From NCBI GenBank assembly GCA_946478635.1, contig CAMLCX010000228.1, forward strand, positions 1 through 7,566: DNA of 7,566 bases, read 5' to 3'. Below, in pieces: positions 6,067 to 7,566 of this stretch. A program made the position numbers and the translations under genes. This DNA comes from an uncultured Pseudomonadota bacterium (GTDB taxonomy: Bacteria; Desulfobacterota_B; Binatia; UBA9968). The stretch's first letter is position 1; each line of letters starts with the position of its first letter. Under the pieces are notes generated by a model. The model did no database searches and had not been told where the DNA came from. It saw nothing but the letters and a program-made list of their open reading frames with translations.

Positions 6067-6750
6067 TTACCGGTCGCGCAGCAAAAGGAACGACAGCAGT
6101 TGCAAGCTCTCGGGGTTGACGAATTCGCCTTCGACCCTGACGCGGTCGCCGCGCCGCAACCCGCGAAAACTGTCAACGTCCGCAGATTTTGCATTGTAAG
6201 GAACGGAAACCGTGATCGTTCTACCGCTGCTGCCGGGTCTCAATTCAAAAGTTCCAATACCCTGATCGATTCTCTCGACAGTGCCTTCCACGACGTCTGC
6301 TCTGCGCCGATCAAGAGTAGGGGAGCGCGCGATGGTTGGTCCCGAGCGGGCCTGCACGGGTTCGAGCACGCGGATCGTGTCAATGTACGAGGCGGTTCTC
6401 GGCAAACGTTGGAAGGCGATCCGGTCGCCCGCCTCCAAATTGTCGATGGTGTAGCCCCAGCCGTGATATACGACGTGCGTTCGAATGTCGTCATAGGGTA
6501 TGACTTGCCTGCGGCCATCGTCGGCGATCGCATAGATTTCCCGGCGGTCTCGATCGATTCGGTCCACCTCACCGGCAATTTCACCCGCGTCCAGTCTTGT
6601 ATCCGCGGTCACCTGGCCGCGGGCGTTGCCTAAACGCACCTCATCCAATGTGGGTCGCGCGACTCGCTCCACCGGCACACAGCCGGCGAGCGAAGTGATG
6701 GTCAGAGCAAGAACAGCAAAGGAAAACCAGTAGGGTGTCGAATGATTCAT
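6067..6750 (-). CDS. Lipoprotein with two tandem beta-rich modules
   Basis: The protein has 227 residues from the ATG at 6748-6750. A signal peptide ends in the lipobox LAGC, so Cys24 would be lipidated and the protein anchored in the membrane facing the periplasm. The mature part contains two similar modules. The first (about 59-130) starts IAGEVDRIDRDRREIYAI and includes LEAGDRIAF. The second (about 153-220) starts VEGTVERIDQGIGTFEL and includes LRRGDRVRV. The shared pattern G-x-V-x-RID, then L-x-x-GDR(I/V), indicates an internal duplication of a small barrel, similar in style to OB-fold-like periplasmic domains such as DUF5666. I chose this start over one six codons upstream (6768) because GGGAGGG at 6757-6763 is six bases away. 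Partners are unknown; binding of a cell-surface ligand or a structural envelope role is inference. Confidence 0.8.
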   Translation of the reverse strand: MNHSTPYWFSFAVLALTITSLAGCVPVERVARPTLDEVRLGNARGQVTADTRLDAGEIAGEVDRIDRDRREIYAIADDGRRQVIPYDDIRTHVVYHGWGYTIDNLEAGDRIAFQRLPRTASYIDTIRVLEPVQARSGPTIARSPTLDRRRADVVEGTVERIDQGIGTFELRPGSSGRTITVSVPYNAKSADVDSFRGLRRGDRVRVEGEFVNPESLQLLSFLLLRDR

Positions 6751-6756
6751 AATCGT

Positions 6757-6763
6757 CCCTCCC
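6757..6763 (-). promoter_or_regulatory. Ribosome binding site that fixes the lipoprotein start
   Basis: GGGAGGG on the minus strand lies six bases before ATG 6750-6748. It falls inside the longer open frame that begins at 6768, so it argues for the internal ATG. Starting there also puts the hydrophobic core and lipobox at normal distances from the N-terminus. Confidence 0.65.
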
Positions 6764-6779
6764 GTCATTTCTATCGCGC

Positions 6780-6795
6780 ATCAAAGAATGTGCCA
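6780..6795 (-). promoter_or_regulatory. Sigma-54-like promoter candidate with flanking inverted repeat
   Basis: On the minus strand TGGCAC (6795-6790), five bases, then TTGAT (6784-6780) match the sigma-54 pattern TGGCAC-N5-TTGCW except that the -12 C is A. This is a serious mismatch, because GC at -12 is nearly invariant. ATCGCG (6773-6778) and CGCGAT (6796-6801) flank the element as a perfect 6-bp inverted repeat. Transcription would start near 6769, just before the lipoprotein ribosome binding site. No better sigma-70 promoter was found upstream of this gene. Confidence 0.25.
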
Positions 6796-6813
6796 CGCGA
6801 TCATTCAAAGGCG

Positions 6814-6826
6814 AATCGCAGCGATT
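6814..6826. promoter_or_regulatory. Palindrome upstream of the lipoprotein promoter
   Basis: AATCGC (6814-6819), one base, GCGATT (6821-6826) form a perfect 13-base dyad. It lies about 20-30 bases upstream of the sigma-54-like element and about 65-75 bases before the lipoprotein start. The shape suits a dimeric regulator, but the regulator and the function are unknown. Confidence 0.3.
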
Positions 6827-6949
6827 ATCGTTCTTTCGAAGTGGTGTAGGCGCCTCTTAAGAAGGAAGAATCCTTACAAACGACGATTTTTCAGAGGCAA
6901 ACTTCTGACAGAGTCGCATTGAGAACTGTCTTCAATCAGCGGACTGTAA

Positions 6950-6990
6950 CGGTTGGTTACTACCGACCGGCCGCCGCCATTGTCGCGGCG
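6950..6990. terminator. Two adjacent stem-loops behind the flavodoxin-like gene
   Basis: The first stem pairs 6950-6957 (CGGTTGGT) with 6962-6969 (ACCGACCG) around TACT; it has one G-T wobble if transcribed rightward and one mismatch if leftward. The second pairs CGCCGC (6972-6977) with GCGGCG (6985-6990) around seven bases. They start 36 bases beyond the flavodoxin stop on the minus strand. Neither is followed by a T-run, so a terminator or 3' stabilising role is only suggested by position. Confidence 0.25.
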
Positions 6991-7025
6991 CAGGTGAGCT
7001 GCACGAGAAATCTCATTTTACTAGG

Positions 7026-7517
7026 TCAGTAGATACCGAGCGTCAGGCCCGCTGAGAGCGTTGCGCCAATTTCTTCGCAGCGCTGCAAATCGAAATCACC
7101 GATCTCCTTCGGAGCGAGGATCGCCTCGGGAGTCTGCGCGTGGGTGCAGACGATGATCGGATCGGCAATGGCCTTGAGGCGCCAGCCGGTGGCGATGCGT
7201 TGAATCTGGCGCGCGGCGTTTTCGCCGTCGCTGCCGGCACAGATCAAGGTAGCGTAAGGGCGGCCGACGATGAGATCCAGAACGGCATAGTAGGTGCGAT
7301 CAAAGAAGTCTTTCATCATGCCCGACATCATGGCCAGGTTCTCGGGCGTGGCGAAGATGTAGCCGTCGGCCTGCAACAGCTCGTTTGGTCCCGCTTCGGC
7401 CGCGTGAACCAGATCAACCGCCACTTCCGGCTCGGAGCGCGCTCCCCGAGCGGCGGCCTCAGCCATCTGATAGGTGCCGCCGGTCTTGGAATGAAAGACG
7501 ATCAAGAGAGATTTCAT
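7026..7517 (-). CDS. Flavodoxin-fold protein, probable FMN-dependent reductase
   Basis: This 163-residue cytosolic protein has a full flavodoxin fold. The first strand MKSLLIVFHS runs into the phosphate-binding loop SKTGGT (10-15), which fits the (T/S)-x-T-G-x-T motif that holds the FMN phosphate. The second FMN loop is ATPENLAMMSGMMKDFFDR (about 56-74), closely resembling the 'TPEN-x-x-x-MSG-x-x-KDFFDR' signature of a subgroup of flavodoxin / NADPH-dependent FMN reductase proteins related to WrbA. The third loop is ICAGSDGEN (92-100). A probable role is two-electron reduction of quinones or nitro compounds, or electron carriage; no partner gene is visible here. The ribosome binding site is weak (a GAAAG run before ATG 7515-7517), and the promoter presumably lies beyond the right edge. 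The fold and family are secure; the substrate is not known. Confidence 0.88.
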   Translation of the reverse strand: MKSLLIVFHSKTGGTYQMAEAAARGARSEPEVAVDLVHAAEAGPNELLQADGYIFATPENLAMMSGMMKDFFDRTYYAVLDLIVGRPYATLICAGSDGENAARQIQRIATGWRLKAIADPIIVCTHAQTPEAILAPKEIGDFDLQRCEEIGATLSAGLTLGIY

Positions 7518-7566
7518 TGCGATTCTTTCTAACCCTGGCGCGGAAGAGCCGCAACCAAAAAACTAA

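Noticed and set aside
5917..6633. 238-codon plus-strand open frame opposite the lipoprotein
   Set aside because: Although slightly longer, it lacks a signal, motif or ribosome binding site, whereas the minus-strand gene has a lipobox, repeats and GGGAGGG.
7140..7532. 130-codon plus-strand open frame opposite the flavodoxin-like gene
   Set aside because: Antisense of a clear flavodoxin fold.
7540..7552. GCGG/CCGC hairpin next to an A/T run at the right edge, considered as a terminator
   Set aside because: The A run is on the wrong side for a plus-strand terminator and the T-run precedes the hairpin on the minus strand; the stem is only 4 bp.

Overview
The window comes from a moderately GC-rich, probably Gram-negative environmental bacterium. 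It encodes a lipobox lipoprotein, a second signal-peptide protein, a Lon protease made together with a small heat shock protein, and a TPP-enzyme start of the kind common in uncultured soil and sediment lineages. A deltaproteobacterial-like or related lineage (Binatia, NC10 or Rokubacteria type) would fit, but this is an impression from protein style and not a phylogenetic result. No rRNA, tRNA, CRISPR array or intact mobile element is visible.

Layout from left to right. (1) The first 173 bases hold the N-terminus of a thiamine-pyrophosphate enzyme on the minus strand, with a good ribosome binding site and an extended -10 promoter. (2) A 616-base gap follows. It contains the frameshifted C-terminal remnant of a DUF5615 (PIN-like, toxin-type) gene, a short GC-rich perfect hairpin directly behind it, and a near-consensus sigma-70 promoter. 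(3) That promoter faces a 488-residue polytopic membrane protein (793-2259, plus strand) that resembles GT-C glycosyltransferases and has a soluble C-terminal domain. (4) Convergent to it is a minus-strand operon, hsp20 (4731-5165) followed by lon (2329-4734). Their stop and start codons overlap as ATGA, so a holdase chaperone and an ATP-dependent protease are translated as a coupled pair. (5) Upstream on the same strand are a 141-residue secreted protein (5468-5893) and a 227-residue lipoprotein with two copies of a small beta-rich module (6067-6750). (6) At the right end is a flavodoxin-fold protein (7026-7517).

The hsp20-lon pair is the clearest functional unit: the small heat shock protein would hold unfolding proteins and Lon would degrade them. 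The two exported proteins probably act in the envelope, and each appears to have its own promoter. The flavodoxin-like protein may be a redox or quinone-protecting enzyme. I see no strong evidence for a wholly new system. The items most worth a second look are the coupled Hsp20-Lon pair, whose Hsp20 lacks the usual C-terminal anchoring motif, the duplicated-module lipoprotein with a possible sigma-54-type promoter and palindromes, and the decayed PIN-like gene.
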